Source: JAVBJN01 sp031546985
Lineage (GTDB): Bacteria > Bacteroidota > Bacteroidia > Chitinophagales > Chitinophagaceae
Assembly: GCA_031546985.1 (NCBI GenBank)
Contig: JAVBJN010000071.1
Location: 1-64,000 of the forward strand
Reading direction: 5' to 3'
DNA length: 64,000 nucleotides
The notes below the pieces were generated by a model that saw nothing but the letters and a program-made list of their open reading frames with translations, was not told where the DNA came from and made no database searches. Numbering within the stretch: position 1 is the first letter of the stretch; the number at the start of each line of letters is the position of its first letter. Both the position numbers and the translations under genes were made by a program. Of the stretch, positions 1 to 8,717 are shown one piece after another.

Positions 1-20
1 CCTGAAACACGGAACCTGTT

Positions 21-104
21 GCCCAGATGGCGAAATTGGTAGACGCACTGTGTTCAGGTCGCAGCGCCCGCAAGGGTGTGCTGGTTCGAATCCAGTTCTG
101 GGCA
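21..104 (+). tRNA. tRNA-Leu (anticodon CAG)
   Basis: Class II cloverleaf. The acceptor stem GCCCAGA pairs with TCTGGGC, with discriminator A at 104. The D-stem is GCG/CGC, the anticodon stem CTGTG/CGCAG carries loop TTCAGGT, and the anticodon CAG is at 55-57. A long variable arm and a T-arm with GGTTCGAATCC follow. The CCA end is not encoded (the next bases are CTA). It reads CUG leucine codons. A terminator starts 7 bases downstream, so this is probably the last or only gene of its transcript. Confidence 0.97.
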
Positions 105-110
105 CTACAA

Positions 111-150
111 AAAACCCCTGTAAATACATGATTTACAGGGGTTTTTTCTT
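111..150 (+). terminator. Rho-independent terminator of tRNA-Leu
   Basis: A 15-bp perfect stem (AAAACCCCTGTAAAT with its complement) closes a 5-nt loop at 126-130 and runs into a T-rich tail. It lies immediately after the tRNA. Confidence 0.93.
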
Positions 151-321
151 TTTCTAAACTACCGGTAGCCTGCCCGCTATCCACACCCTTCCCTTATACC
201 AATAATGCCCATCCGCCGTATTGCGAATGAGCATTATTATTACAAGAAAGAACAATAAATAAGCAGGACGGCTTGGTTACCTGAGAAGCCTCGCTTATAC
301 TTATTTTATTGACATAAAAGT

Positions 322-933
322 TTAAAATACCACGTAGTAGAAAGATCCTGATTGATCCAGCGACATATTATAAACGCCTTCTGAGATAACAGTACCCTGA
401 GGTAATGAAAGTGCTGCCCTTATTTCTTGTTTTACAAGCATATCTGAACCGATTTCGAATGTAGCAGAGTTATCCAGTTGCTGCCGGGTTGCATTTGCAA
501 GCTCCAGCCTGGAAATAGCCAGGATAAGGCCTCCGTTGCCGTCAACGCTTAACTTGACATTGGCAAATCCACTGGCTATCTGACCGGTATTCGGATTGGG
601 GGTCAGGGAGCCGTTATAGCTGCTGCTGCCACTAACAACAATCCAATCGCATATGCCCCCTCCTGAATTACAGCCGAACTGATCTACAAAAGACCGGTCT
701 TTTGTACTGGTTACCGGATCCAGCCATATGCCCAATCTGATAGTACCATCGAAGGTTCCAACAACATTGTATTTATTTTTGAAATTTTCCCAATCTCCTG
801 CGCTTATTGCTGAGGAAACCTTATTGGTTTGTTGTTGCGCAACCGGGGCTGTAGGTTCATTGTTTTTTTTACAGGAATAAAGAGAAAATAATAACATGGC
901 GGCTACACCAGTCTTCATCATCATAGATTTCAT
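322..933 (-). CDS. Hypothetical SPII lipoprotein
   Basis: 203 residues. The N-terminus has a hydrophobic stretch followed by lipobox LYSC at about residue 21 and then two lysines, typical of a Bacteroidota lipoprotein anchored in the outer or inner membrane. The rest is Gly/Ser-rich with predicted beta character (for example the segment with NSGGGICDWIVVSGSSS) and no motif I recognise. It stands alone, facing the tRNA. Start choice is uncertain among three Met codons within the first six residues (MKSMMMK). The coding call rests on the clean lipoprotein signal and length; function unknown. Confidence 0.75.
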   Translation of the reverse strand: MKSMMMKTGVAAMLLFSLYSCKKNNEPTAPVAQQQTNKVSSAISAGDWENFKNKYNVVGTFDGTIRLGIWLDPVTSTKDRSFVDQFGCNSGGGICDWIVVSGSSSYNGSLTPNPNTGQIASGFANVKLSVDGNGGLILAISRLELANATRQQLDNSATFEIGSDMLVKQEIRAALSLPQGTVISEGVYNMSLDQSGSFYYVVF

Positions 934-1533
934 AGAAAGAGTGTTTAAAAATTTAAAAAAGCTCCCTGTACTATTTCAGGGATACACATCAGCCATCAGC
1001 GAAATTCAGGTTGCCATTGCCTTTGTACCATAACAGGCCAGGCGCAGGTAGGGCGGCCACCACGCAGTATTAAAAGAACATCAATGGGATGCTGCTGTTG
1101 AGCAATACTGTTACCTGCCGGATTGCTAAAAGCTGACCGGATAAATGCCAATCCAAACCGCCGAATATCCAGGTTGCTTGCCTGCCTATCCGTGCTTTGC
1201 TGTATCTGACTCCAACAAAATTATATTGGCTCAGCTACTGTACATATCACCCGAAAGGATGAATTCTGGCCACTCATACCTTTCAGCCTCATCTAACCAG
1301 ATGATTCCATGTTCAAAAAACGGTTATGAGGGCAGTTGGTGGATTGTAGCAATTACAGATGTAATTGGTGGTTGATAATCTGTAAGAAGTATTTTTATTG
1401 CTGAGTATGTTTGAAGTCATTTCTAGCAATAAAATAAAGAAGGGAAATCAAAAATCCAAGATAGAAAAATCATTGAAGGCCTTGATCATACCCAAAAAAC
1501 TACAGTCAATTGATTTACACACTTGTTAATGCC

Positions 1534-1543
1534 GTTCTGGGCA
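1534..1543 (+). repeat. Partial copy of the tRNA-Leu 3' end (possible att remnant)
   Basis: GTTCTGGGCA is identical to tRNA-Leu bases 95-104, and the downstream TACAA also matches after a one-base gap. A terminator follows within 10 bases, as it does after the real tRNA. It could be an attachment-site scar, a decayed tRNA copy or chance. Confidence 0.35.
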
Positions 1544-1550
1544 TACAATT

Positions 1551-1578
1551 AATTCCCAACAAAAGTTGGGGATTTTTT
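1551..1578 (+). terminator. Rho-independent terminator without an obvious gene
   Basis: AATTCCCAAC and GTTGGGGATT form a 10-bp stem (one G-U pair) with an AAAA loop, followed by TTTT. The poly-T is on the plus strand, yet no plus-strand gene is evident upstream except the tRNA-like fragment. Confidence 0.7.
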
Positions 1579-1653
1579 AGTTCATGACTTCCACCCGTAG
1601 TATTCTTCAAACGAATATCCCTATTTGGGAGTTGCACACACTATACTACCCGG

Positions 1654-3285
1654 TTATTGCTTAATAAATTCCAACACCTTACTTTGCCCGTTCTTTAATG
1701 TAACAGCAGCAAAATACGTTCCGGGAGGCAGGTTGCTGATGTCCATACTTACCGCAGTTTGATCAGCACTCATCATTTTCTCTACCCGGCCGGTTACCGA
1801 CAGAATGGAAATACTTTTCAACACCGCTCCGCATTGCAGGTAAAGCATGTTATAGGCAGGATTGGGAAACAACTGTAACGCAACATCGTTGGCCCGCACC
1901 GTTTCTGTATTTAGTATTTGCCCCAGTATATCTTTGGCTTTGCACGCATCGGGCACACCGTAGCCAATATATTTATCGGGATTAGAAGCACGGCTGCCAC
2001 TCTTTCTGATCGCTTGTATAAGCTGAACATTGGTTGCAGCCGGATAAGCCTGTTTAAGGCAGGCGGCCAGGCCCGCTACCATTGGAGTTGAAGAAGAGGT
2101 GCCACCATAATTCATAAACACATCCTTCCCATCATCCCCTATTCCATATATCGATATCGTTTGCGCTGCCACATCAGGCTTAACACGTCCGTCATATGCC
2201 GGGCCGTAAGAAGATATCTGGTCATATACACCATTATTATTCGAGCCCCCTACACTTAACACACTGTCGGCATCCGAAGGTGCCCCGAGAAATCCACTAT
2301 TTCCAATCCCGTTCACCACCAACAATCCTTTCGCTGCCGCAATCCGGCACCCCCGTGTCGAAATCGCAGTCTTACCATCCATATCCGAATATTTGTAATT
2401 ATGCAGCGCATTATCGAAATTTTTGTAGGATAAAGAAGCGCTTACAATATCAACGCCCAGGCTATCGGCCCATTCCAGTCCTGCTACAAAATAAAATTCG
2501 TCCTGTAGTGTTTCTGTATTTACATTTTCAGTAAGTGCAAATGCAGCACTGGCTTCATAAGCGGTGCCTACAAAAACACCTGGCTTATCCGACAAAATGT
2601 AGTTAGCCACATATGTCCCATGATTAGACTTATGATAAACATTGGCCGCGCCATCCCAAAAATCATAGGTGGCCAAAAGCCTGTTATGGCTCCGGAAATT
2701 ATACAGATGCGAAATCGTATCCATACCGGAAAATCCAGCATCCAGAAAAGCAATACTTACGCCCTTGCCGGTATACCCCATATCGTGCAGGCAGCCAATG
2801 TTCAACAACTGGTTATGCGGGGTAGCCAATCCGTAATCGATAGCAGAGGTCTTGGCCAATGCTGGGGTATAGGGAGGAGGAGGCGCAATGTTGATAAAGG
2901 TCTTATCCTCCGAGGTTGGCGTTTGCTGCCCCCAATCGGCCACCACTACTTTTACAATGGCCGGCTGAATGGCTTGCAGCGCTGCCGCGGAAAGATCTGT
3001 TTCTACCAGGGCCGCATTCAGCCATTTAGAGCACCGGAGCACCTTAACACCTGCTGCCTCTAAGCTGCTGTTATACGCTACGGCCACGGGCATATCGTAA
3101 TAATCTACCCCAATCTCCTCCTTTATCCTTTTCTCCTGTGCCGTTTGGCTCAATGATGCAGGCGGTTGCTGGTTATACCCAACTGGCAAATGGCCCTTGT
3201 CGCTGTAAAACACAATAAATTTCTGGCGGGCATGCACCTGAAAAGACAGAGTGGTTAATAACAGAACTGTAGCAAGCTGTTTCAT
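1654..3285 (-). CDS. Secreted S8 family serine peptidase (subtilase) with T9SS sorting domain
   Basis: 543 residues. A signal peptide covers about 1-20. The peptidase domain spans about 165-455 with the subtilisin triad: Asp182 in IAFLDAGFSG, His222 in NHGTYVA and Ser397 in GGTSSSTPMVAG. Asn329 in GIGNSG fits the oxyanion position. The C-terminal 80 residues hold the LFPNPA motif and end in a short basic strand (VLEFIKQ), the type A sorting signal that sends cargo through the type IX system to the surface. It should degrade extracellular protein. It is a single transcription unit, and the start is fixed by the signal peptide. Confidence 0.95.
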   Translation of the reverse strand: MKQLATVLLLTTLSFQVHARQKFIVFYSDKGHLPVGYNQQPPASLSQTAQEKRIKEEIGVDYYDMPVAVAYNSSLEAAGVKVLRCSKWLNAALVETDLSAAALQAIQPAIVKVVVADWGQQTPTSEDKTFINIAPPPPYTPALAKTSAIDYGLATPHNQLLNIGCLHDMGYTGKGVSIAFLDAGFSGMDTISHLYNFRSHNRLLATYDFWDGAANVYHKSNHGTYVANYILSDKPGVFVGTAYEASAAFALTENVNTETLQDEFYFVAGLEWADSLGVDIVSASLSYKNFDNALHNYKYSDMDGKTAISTRGCRIAAAKGLLVVNGIGNSGFLGAPSDADSVLSVGGSNNNGVYDQISSYGPAYDGRVKPDVAAQTISIYGIGDDGKDVFMNYGGTSSSTPMVAGLAACLKQAYPAATNVQLIQAIRKSGSRASNPDKYIGYGVPDACKAKDILGQILNTETVRANDVALQLFPNPAYNMLYLQCGAVLKSISILSVTGRVEKMMSADQTAVSMDISNLPPGTYFAAVTLKNGQSKVLEFIKQ

Positions 3286-3622
3286 ACTTTTTCTTTTAAG
3301 GTTAAAAAAAGGAATACGCCCGCCTCACCTGCAACCTTAGAAAAGGTACACGTTATGAGTGCACAGATTAATTCTCTATTAATATACTCATTTTATACAA
3401 ACTAATCAAACATTAAACTAACACATTGCCACATCCTGTTATTTGAATTTTGCGCCATGCTTCACCAATCAAAATCAGGCCCGATCACAACCACTTGCGA
3501 ACTCATCTCCACCATCTACAAATTCATCCCTGCCATTCACCCGGCCATACCCCTATAGAAGACTTCAATATCTTAATATTGGTTCCACTTTAACCATTTA
3601 TCAACTTTAAAATCAAATCAAC

Positions 3623-4843
3623 ATGGAAAGAGTCGCAACAGAAAAACTCGTCCTGGAGCCGCACCTGCCGCCCAACATTTTCCTGCACCCCATTTCTGCC
3701 AAGTACAGCTCGCTGGGCGGTGCAGCAGGATGGCTGGGCCCCGCGCTCACAGGCATTAACAAGTGCCCCGATGGTGTGGGCGCTTACCAGCATTATGCCA
3801 ACGGATCTATTTACTGGCATCCCAACACCGGCGCCCACGAAGTACATGGCCTTATCAGAGCCAGGTGGCAATCGCTGGGTTGGGAAAAAAGTTTTCTCGG
3901 CTATCCCCTTACCGACGAAAGCACCTGCCCCGATGGCATAGGCCGCTACAACCACTTCCAGGGTGGCAGCATTTACTGGAGCCCCTCTACCGGCGCCTGG
4001 GAAGTACACGGTTCCATAAGAGCCAAATATGCCGCGCTGGGTTGGGAAAAAAGTTTCCTGGGTTACCCGCTCACCAACGAAAGCACCTGCCCCGATGGTG
4101 TAGGCCGCTACAACCACTTCCAGGGCGGCAGCATTTACTGGAGCCCTTCTACCGGTGCCTGGGAAGTACACGGCGCCATCAGGCAGCTATGGGCATCGCT
4201 GGGCTGGGAAAAAAGCGCACTCGGCTACCCCCTGTCAGATGAGATGGTGGTATACGGCGGCGCGGCCCGCATTTCCAATTTCCGGCACGGCAGCATTTAC
4301 TGGAGCCCTACCGCAGGCGCCAGGGTGTTAAAAGAAAGGGTAAGGGTGCATGTAAAATGCCTGGTAGCCCCTACCTCATTTACCCTTAACGAGCAGTTTG
4401 CAGCCATGCAGGAAGTGTATGCTATGGCCGCGGTAAGGGTAGACTGGGCCACCACCGAAAACCTGAACCTGCCTTCGCTCAACGATGTGGACGTAGGCGG
4501 CTGCACCATGGGTACCGTAACAGCAGAGCAAACCACTCTTTTTGGCAACCGCAATTTTGTAGGCGCCAACGACCTGGTGGTGTATTATGTAAGAAGCACG
4601 GTGCCCGGCTACAATGGTTGTGCAGCACACCCCAGCGGGCGCCCGGGAGCCGTGGTGGTCAGAACCGCATCGCGGTGGACACTGGGGCATGAGCTGGGAC
4701 ACGTATTAGGCTTGAGCCATGTAAGCGACAACAACCGCCTCATGACCGGAAACGGTACGTTTAACATTACCAATCCGCCGCCCGATCTTATCAATACCGA
4801 AATCAATACCATGATCGGAAACGGCTCTACCATTCCCCTATAA
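3623..4843 (+). CDS. LGFP-repeat protein with C-terminal zinc metalloprotease domain
   Basis: 406 residues. Residues 24-240 are four tandem 54-residue LGFP repeats (LGYPLTDE, GSIYWSP, GAWEVHG), a family known from cell-surface and cell-wall-associated proteins. Residues 240-400 form a metzincin-like protease: the zinc site HELGHVLGLSH lies at 356-366 (His356, Glu357, His360, His366), followed by a Met near 374 suited to a Met-turn. There is no signal peptide, lipobox or T9SS tail, so its route out of the cell, if it leaves, is not apparent. It lies 20 bp ahead of the HEAT-repeat gene, suggesting one transcript. Protease activity is inferred from the motif; the substrate is unknown. Confidence 0.88.
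   Translation: MERVATEKLVLEPHLPPNIFLHPISAKYSSLGGAAGWLGPALTGINKCPDGVGAYQHYANGSIYWHPNTGAHEVHGLIRARWQSLGWEKSFLGYPLTDESTCPDGIGRYNHFQGGSIYWSPSTGAWEVHGSIRAKYAALGWEKSFLGYPLTNESTCPDGVGRYNHFQGGSIYWSPSTGAWEVHGAIRQLWASLGWEKSALGYPLSDEMVVYGGAARISNFRHGSIYWSPTAGARVLKERVRVHVKCLVAPTSFTLNEQFAAMQEVYAMAAVRVDWATTENLNLPSLNDVDVGGCTMGTVTAEQTTLFGNRNFVGANDLVVYYVRSTVPGYNGCAAHPSGRPGAVVVRTASRWTLGHELGHVLGLSHVSDNNRLMTGNGTFNITNPPPDLINTEINTMIGNGSTIPL
3692..4342 (+). repeat. Four tandem 162-bp LGFP-coding repeats
   Basis: In-frame repeats start near 3692, 3857, 4019 and 4181. Units 2 and 3 are nearly identical at DNA level (shared stretches such as GGTTGGGAAAAAAGTTT), pointing to recent duplication or conversion. Units 1 and 4 are diverged. 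Confidence 0.9.
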
Positions 4844-4863
4844 CCTATTAACCTAAAAAGATT

Positions 4864-5319
4864 ATGCCAAATACAAGTTTGAACGAAATGGTGATCCAGT
4901 TTCTGCGACAGGATGAACTGGACTACCCCGCCGGCGCTGCCAAGTTTGGAGCAGCAGCATTACCGCTGCTAACCGAGCTCATTAATGGCAACGACGAAAA
5001 CCTGGCGGTTAAAGCCGCTTACCTGGCCGGCTACATTAACCACGATGAGGTAAAAGACATTATCAGCAATGCTGCTACCAACAAGTTTACGGCAGTAAGA
5101 GTAGCCGCAGCCTATGGTGCGCAAAAACTCAAAAGCGCCGACGCATCGGCAGTGCTGGACCGTATACTGGACGATAACGACCCCGGTGTGCTCAAAGTAG
5201 CCATGCGCTCGGTGGCCAATATGAGCCTGGGCAAAAACTTTAAAACCAAGCTGGGCAAAATCGCCAAATCGCATGCCGATGAAACCATAAAAAGCCTGGC
5301 TACCGAGTTAAATAAGTAA
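4864..5319 (+). CDS. HEAT-repeat protein
   Basis: 151 residues, wholly alpha-helical in appearance. Repeated helical pairs with Ala/Leu spacing (AVKAAYLAGYI, AVRVAAAYGAQKL, VLKVAMRSVANMSL) are typical of HEAT/PBS-lyase-like repeats that serve as protein-binding scaffolds. It has no signal peptide, membrane segment or catalytic motif. It starts 20 bp after the metalloprotease gene and ends before a hairpin, so the two probably form an operon. An obvious hypothesis is a cytoplasmic partner, chaperone or inhibitor of the protease, but nothing in the sequence proves this. Confidence 0.82.
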   Translation: MPNTSLNEMVIQFLRQDELDYPAGAAKFGAAALPLLTELINGNDENLAVKAAYLAGYINHDEVKDIISNAATNKFTAVRVAAAYGAQKLKSADASAVLDRILDDNDPGVLKVAMRSVANMSLGKNFKTKLGKIAKSHADETIKSLATELNK

Positions 5320-5359
5320 ACACATTGCAGGCATTGCCTGTACCATTGATCCTCCCCTT

Positions 5360-5393
5360 GCAATATCCCTGGCCAAACAGCCGGGGATATTGC
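5360..5393 (+). terminator. Hairpin after the protease/HEAT operon
   Basis: GCAATATCCCTGG pairs with CCGGGGATATTGC (one G-U pair) around an 8-nt loop. The T-run is short, so it may act as a weak terminator or as 3'-end protection. Confidence 0.6.
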
Positions 5394-5536
5394 TGTTAAA
5401 GACACAGCACCCTACCTTCATTTTGGCCTTATCCCTCCAATGGTATATCTTTAAATATGGAAATATTTATTAACCACTGCTTTAGAAGGCTGGGTTACTA
5501 TATACTCCGTTATTGCTATTCCACCACCCCATCTGT

Positions 5537-8026
5537 ATGAAGTATTTTGTATTGTTTATAATTGGCCTGCTCATTGGCACATCCCTCTACGCCCAGGATG
5601 CAGCTCCTGCCGACTCCAGCCTATTGCATAAAGACACCGTTGCCCGCAATTCGGTACAGGCCATTAAGACCCGGATGGCGATTATAGCAAAGGAAGGGGC
5701 AGACGATTACCGTTCGGAGCAGGTTACGCTAAGGCAACAGGCCCTGCACGAGAGCATTAAAAGCGCCAACCAGCAAGCCCGTATATTTCTTAAAAACGGG
5801 GTAGATACCTCCAGCATCAAATCTGCGCTGCAAAAAGCGCAGGATGCGCTCGAAATTGTGAAAGACGGCATTTTTACCAACACAGGCTCTTACCAAACGC
5901 AGCGCAACCTGGCCGTGTCGGCGGCCATTCTCACCGAGCTGTCCAACAGGATCGCGATTCATAAAAAACACCTCAACACCTACTCCGACAAGCTCACCTA
6001 CTTTGCCAATAAGATAGACTCACTGGTGATCGACAGCGCCTTTTTTTACCTGCCCACCGATTCGGAAGAAGTGGTTAAGCGCATGCAAAAAATAGTAATG
6101 ACGGCCCGGGAACTTAAACCTACCGATAGTGTTTTGAGGCTGGCTATTGCCAATGTGCAGGCGCTGCAAATAAAGGTAGACCTGCTCTCTTTTGAAATAC
6201 AGGCGCGGGCAGAAGACATAGACATCTACAGTAAAAAATTATCGGCGCAGGCCCTGGACCGCGAGTTTGCCAACATATGGACCCCTCCGTTGGGCCACCG
6301 CCCATTTAAAGACATACTTCAGTTTTCGCGCGAGAAAGAATGGATGATGTTCCGTTTTTACCTCGAAGACTACCTGCCCAACCTGTTGCTTTGGGTAGTA
6401 CTGCTCTGCGCTTGCTTCTATTTCCTCCGATCGCTCAAAGCGCAATTAAAGCACGAGGGCATACTCAATGCCGATTATTCGAACCAGCTTATTGTACGCA
6501 ATCCATTGCTATCTGCCACGCTGCTGTGCCTTTGTATATTCCAGTTCATCTTCCCCAACCCGCCCTTTATTTTCAGCTTTATGGTGTGGCTTGGCGCAGC
6601 CATATGCCTGGCCTTTGTTTTCCGGGGTTATATTACCCGGTACTGGATGCAGTTCTGGATTATGATCGATATACTGTTTTTGCTGGCCGGCCTCGATAAT
6701 ATGATACTGCAGGCCTCCAGGCCGGGGCGCCTTTTTATGCTCGGGCTATCTGTAACAGGCGTGCTGTATACCGGTTTTATCCTGGTCAAAGGCCGCAAGC
6801 AGGAGCTAAAAGAAAAATACATTCTCTATTTTATCTCTTTTGTGTTCCTGTTCGAGCTCATTTCGGCTGTTCTTAACACCTATGGCAGGCTTAACCTTTC
6901 CAAAACGTTCCTCATCAGCGGTTATATGGGCGTGGTTATTGCCATCGTATTTCTGTGGGTGGTAAGGCTCATCAACGAAGGGCTCAACCTTATATCGCAG
7001 GTGTTTAAGCACCCTGGCAAAGATCTGTTCTACATCAACTTTAATAAGGTAGGCAACCGCATGCCGGCCATATTTTACGTATTGCTGGTCATAGGCTGGG
7101 CAGTGCTGGTAGGCCGCAATTTTTATGGTTTCCGGCAGCTCTCCGATCCGTTTAACGAATATTTACGGCAAGAGCGCACTTTAGGCAATTACACCTTTAG
7201 CATTATGGGCATAGTGGTATTTGTGCTTATCCTGCTTTGCTCCATGTTCCTGTCGCAACTTATCTCGGCCTTTGCATCCGAGCCGGTAGGCGTACAGCAA
7301 AGCGAAGAAAAAAGAAAAAGGGTAAACCTGGGCAGCTGGATCTTACTCATACGCATCTTCATCATCAGCGCGGGCCTGTTTCTTGCCTTTGCCGCAGCAG
7401 GCATTCCTATGGATCGTATTACCATCATTATCGGCGCCCTGGGCGTAGGTATCGGCCTGGGCTTGCAGGGGTTGGTAAACAACCTGGTAAGCGGCCTTAT
7501 CCTCTCTTTTGAAAAACCGGTAAATGTGGGCGATATCATTGAGATGAATGGCAAGATCGCCACCATGAAATCGATCGGTTTCCGAAGCAGCATTATTACC
7601 GATGTTGATGGCGCCTGCATCATTATTCCCAATGGCGAGCTGCTCAATCACCCGCTGGTGAACTGGACTATGGGCAAAAACCTTAAACGGAATATACTTA
7701 TACTGGGTGTAGCTTACGGTACAGATCTCGATAAAACCAAACAACTACTCAGAGATATTCTTTTGCAGGAAGACCGCGTACTTAATTTTCCGCCACCGGA
7801 TGTGGTATTCCGCGAGTTCAACCAAAGCTCCATAGATCTCGAAATATCTTTTTGGGTTAAGCATATCGGAGAGGCCAGAACCCTCAAAAGCGATATCATT
7901 ATGGCCATTAGCCGGGCTTTTGCCAACGAAGGCATTGTGATTCCGTATCCGCAGCACGATCTTTATATCCGGTCCTTACCAGATGAAGTCAACCCCCAAC
8001 CCAACAATACACAAACACCCTCCTAA
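5537..8026 (+). CDS. MscS-family mechanosensitive ion channel
   Basis: 829 residues from the ATG at 5537; an upstream in-frame ATG at 5513 is less likely because the signal peptide MKYFVLFIIGLLIGTSLYAQ begins at 5537. About 230 residues of helical periplasmic domain follow, then a multi-span membrane region. The MscS core begins near residue 632: the Gly/Ala-rich pore helix (GALGVGIGLGLQGLVNN), the FEKPVNVGDII turn and the beta domain ending at IIPNGELLNHPLVNWT. A cytoplasmic alpha/beta tail completes it. The large size resembles KefA/MscK-type channels that relieve osmotic down-shock. A lipoprotein gene follows 11 bp later, probably co-transcribed. Confidence 0.93.
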   Translation: MKYFVLFIIGLLIGTSLYAQDAAPADSSLLHKDTVARNSVQAIKTRMAIIAKEGADDYRSEQVTLRQQALHESIKSANQQARIFLKNGVDTSSIKSALQKAQDALEIVKDGIFTNTGSYQTQRNLAVSAAILTELSNRIAIHKKHLNTYSDKLTYFANKIDSLVIDSAFFYLPTDSEEVVKRMQKIVMTARELKPTDSVLRLAIANVQALQIKVDLLSFEIQARAEDIDIYSKKLSAQALDREFANIWTPPLGHRPFKDILQFSREKEWMMFRFYLEDYLPNLLLWVVLLCACFYFLRSLKAQLKHEGILNADYSNQLIVRNPLLSATLLCLCIFQFIFPNPPFIFSFMVWLGAAICLAFVFRGYITRYWMQFWIMIDILFLLAGLDNMILQASRPGRLFMLGLSVTGVLYTGFILVKGRKQELKEKYILYFISFVFLFELISAVLNTYGRLNLSKTFLISGYMGVVIAIVFLWVVRLINEGLNLISQVFKHPGKDLFYINFNKVGNRMPAIFYVLLVIGWAVLVGRNFYGFRQLSDPFNEYLRQERTLGNYTFSIMGIVVFVLILLCSMFLSQLISAFASEPVGVQQSEEKRKRVNLGSWILLIRIFIISAGLFLAFAAAGIPMDRITIIIGALGVGIGLGLQGLVNNLVSGLILSFEKPVNVGDIIEMNGKIATMKSIGFRSSIITDVDGACIIIPNGELLNHPLVNWTMGKNLKRNILILGVAYGTDLDKTKQLLRDILLQEDRVLNFPPPDVVFREFNQSSIDLEISFWVKHIGEARTLKSDIIMAISRAFANEGIVIPYPQHDLYIRSLPDEVNPQPNNTQTPS

Positions 8027-8037
8027 AACCAATTAAT

Positions 8038-8655
8038 ATGCACCCTTATTTTAGAATAGCCCTGCTGTCACCGGCCATCCTTTTGGCATCGTGCGAGTCT
8101 GGTAATGCACCCCGGGAACATGGCTCCGTAGCCGCTTCGAACACAACACCGGCACACGACACGATGACGGTTGCCATGGCAGCGCCTGAGGGCACCGACA
8201 ACCATATGCAGGAAACCGAACAATTGCTGCAGCAAAAACTGCAAAGCATGTATAAGGCCGATCTCGACAAACAACTGATAGACTCTGCCAGCCGCAACTT
8301 TATTTTTTACGAGCAGGATCTGAACGGCGACCAAAAACCAGAAATCTTTGTAGGCATGATGGGGTCTTATTTCTGCGGCTCAGGTGGCTGCAATGTATTG
8401 TTGTTTAATGCCGATGGCACCCTCAACACCCGATTTACCGTAACCCGCACGCCAATTATTGTTTCGGCCAGTAAAACCCATGAATGGAACGACCTGCTCC
8501 TGTACAGCAGTGGCAAAAACAGGCTGGTTAAGTACAATGGCAAGGCCTACCCCTCCAACCCAAGCGTGCAACCGGCGTTTAAAGAAGCACCCGATGCCAC
8601 CTGGCCCAAAGTGCTAGACTACCCCAACGCTGCCTACCACGAATCGCGATTCTAA
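8038..8655 (+). CDS. Hypothetical lipoprotein
   Basis: 205 residues. The signal peptide ends in lipobox LASC (Cys at about 19). The body contains a Gln-rich helical stretch and a segment with LNGDQKPEIFVG, which resembles a short Ca-binding or FG-GAP-like loop, followed by FCGSGGCNVLLFN with two cysteines that could form a disulfide. It is probably a periplasmic-facing envelope protein. It sits 11 bp behind the MscS gene and before a terminator, so it is likely the second gene of that operon. Function unknown. Confidence 0.8.
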   Translation: MHPYFRIALLSPAILLASCESGNAPREHGSVAASNTTPAHDTMTVAMAAPEGTDNHMQETEQLLQQKLQSMYKADLDKQLIDSASRNFIFYEQDLNGDQKPEIFVGMMGSYFCGSGGCNVLLFNADGTLNTRFTVTRTPIIVSASKTHEWNDLLLYSSGKNRLVKYNGKAYPSNPSVQPAFKEAPDATWPKVLDYPNAAYHESRF

Positions 8656-8680
8656 AGCACCACCGTATTTTACAATATCC

Positions 8681-8717
8681 ATCCCTGTCACCCACAATAC
8701 GGCTGGCAGGGATTTTT
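8681..8717 (+). terminator. Rho-independent terminator of the MscS operon
   Basis: ATCCCTGTCA pairs with the TGGCAGGGAT side (one G-U) around an ACCCACAATACGG-type loop and is followed by TTTTCATTT. Confidence 0.8.

Larger units (their letters stand above)
934..1653. other. Intergenic region with no convincing gene
   Basis: Contains AT-rich sequence, a 10-bp copy of the tRNA-Leu 3' end (1534-1543) and a terminator (1551-1578). Two short plus-strand frames exist (1145-1375, 76 codons; 1407-1529, a basic 40-residue peptide), but neither has a recognisable domain, signal peptide or supported start. I regard them as probably non-coding. Confidence 0.6.

Noticed and set aside
1145..1375. 76-codon plus-strand frame
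   Set aside because: No domain, no signal, odd composition and no promoter; lies in a non-coding AT-rich block.
3590..4171. 193-codon frame antisense to the LGFP repeats
   Set aside because: Repeat-driven open frame on the opposite strand of the real gene.
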